Shown here in pieces: positions 6,386-6,520 of a stretch of 6,520 nucleotides of DNA. The stretch comes from Bacteroidota bacterium. Lineage in GTDB: Bacteria > Bacteroidota > Bacteroidia > Cytophagales > Cyclobacteriaceae. A program made the translations under genes and the position numbers. Numbering within the stretch: position 1 is the first letter of the stretch; every line of letters starts with the position of its first letter. Below the pieces are notes generated by a model. It was not told where the DNA came from, ran no database searches, and was given only the letters and a program-made list of their open reading frames with translations. The stretch spans positions 1-6,520 of the forward strand of contig JAPUIM010000505.1 in NCBI GenBank assembly GCA_027297025.1. Direction: 5' to 3'.

Positions 6386-6520
6386 ATGCATTGGGTAAAT
6401 GCAGTTTACTTTATGGAAGAGTTTCCGGAAAACACCAAAGCCTATATTAAAGGGGAAATAGACTATGGTGACCGGGGGCGGAACACTGTTGAAATGGGGA
6501 TCAAGACAACTCCAACCATA
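6386..6520 (+). CDS. Unrecognised protein, 5' part only, directly downstream of modC
   Basis: An open frame of 45 codons starts at ATG 6386, five bases after the modC stop, and remains open to the window edge. The other two plus-strand frames here hit stops. The N-terminus is MHWVNAVYFMEEFPENTK, then a hydrophilic, Gly- and charge-rich stretch (KGEIDYGDRGRNTVEMG). There is no signal peptide or membrane segment in the visible part. ATG at 6413 is an alternative start nine codons in. The tight spacing suggests it belongs to the mod operon. I do not recognise the family and assign no function; the frame could also prove to be a short accessory protein. Confidence 0.55.
   Translation, partial: MHWVNAVYFMEEFPENTKAYIKGEIDYGDRGRNTVEMGIKTTPTI

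Overview
The window looks like chromosomal DNA from a member of the Bacteroidota (Cytophagales/Flavobacteriia-like). The grounds are moderate to low GC, A-rich leaders without clear Shine-Dalgarno sites, candidate promoters of the TTG-N17/18-TAnnTTT type, and protein styles typical of that phylum. This is inference from the sequence alone; the species is not identified.

Left part (1-2090, minus strand): two iron-sulfur genes run leftward. Upstream is a 504-residue radical SAM protein with an N-terminal cobalamin-binding-like (BchE-type) domain. After a 55-base gap comes a CDGSH iron-sulfur protein fused to a divergent mono-cluster ferredoxin domain (Fer4_19 type). This second gene is cut by the left edge, apparently just before a second CDGSH motif. 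The spacing suggests co-transcription and possibly a redox partnership.

Middle (2091-3466): a divergent intergenic region of about 320 bases carries a plausible rightward promoter. It is followed by a single exported alpha/beta hydrolase of the proline iminopeptidase family (S33).

Right part (3587-6520, plus strand): a tightly packed molybdate (or tungstate) uptake operon in the order modA - tandem-Mop protein - modB - modC. Gaps and overlaps are 3 nt, 1-nt overlap and 4-nt overlap. An unrecognised open frame begins 5 nt after modC and runs off the right edge. ModA is a lipoprotein that captures the oxyanion outside the membrane, ModB is the permease and ModC the ATPase. The small two-domain molbindin encoded between modA and modB probably buffers or senses cytoplasmic molybdate. 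ModA has no usable ATG and appears to start at TTG.

I see no RNA genes, CRISPR arrays, insertion sequences or clear rho-independent terminators. Nothing here is convincingly a new system. The most interesting points are the radical SAM/CDGSH-ferredoxin pair, the molbindin inside the transporter operon, and the unknown gene at the right edge.
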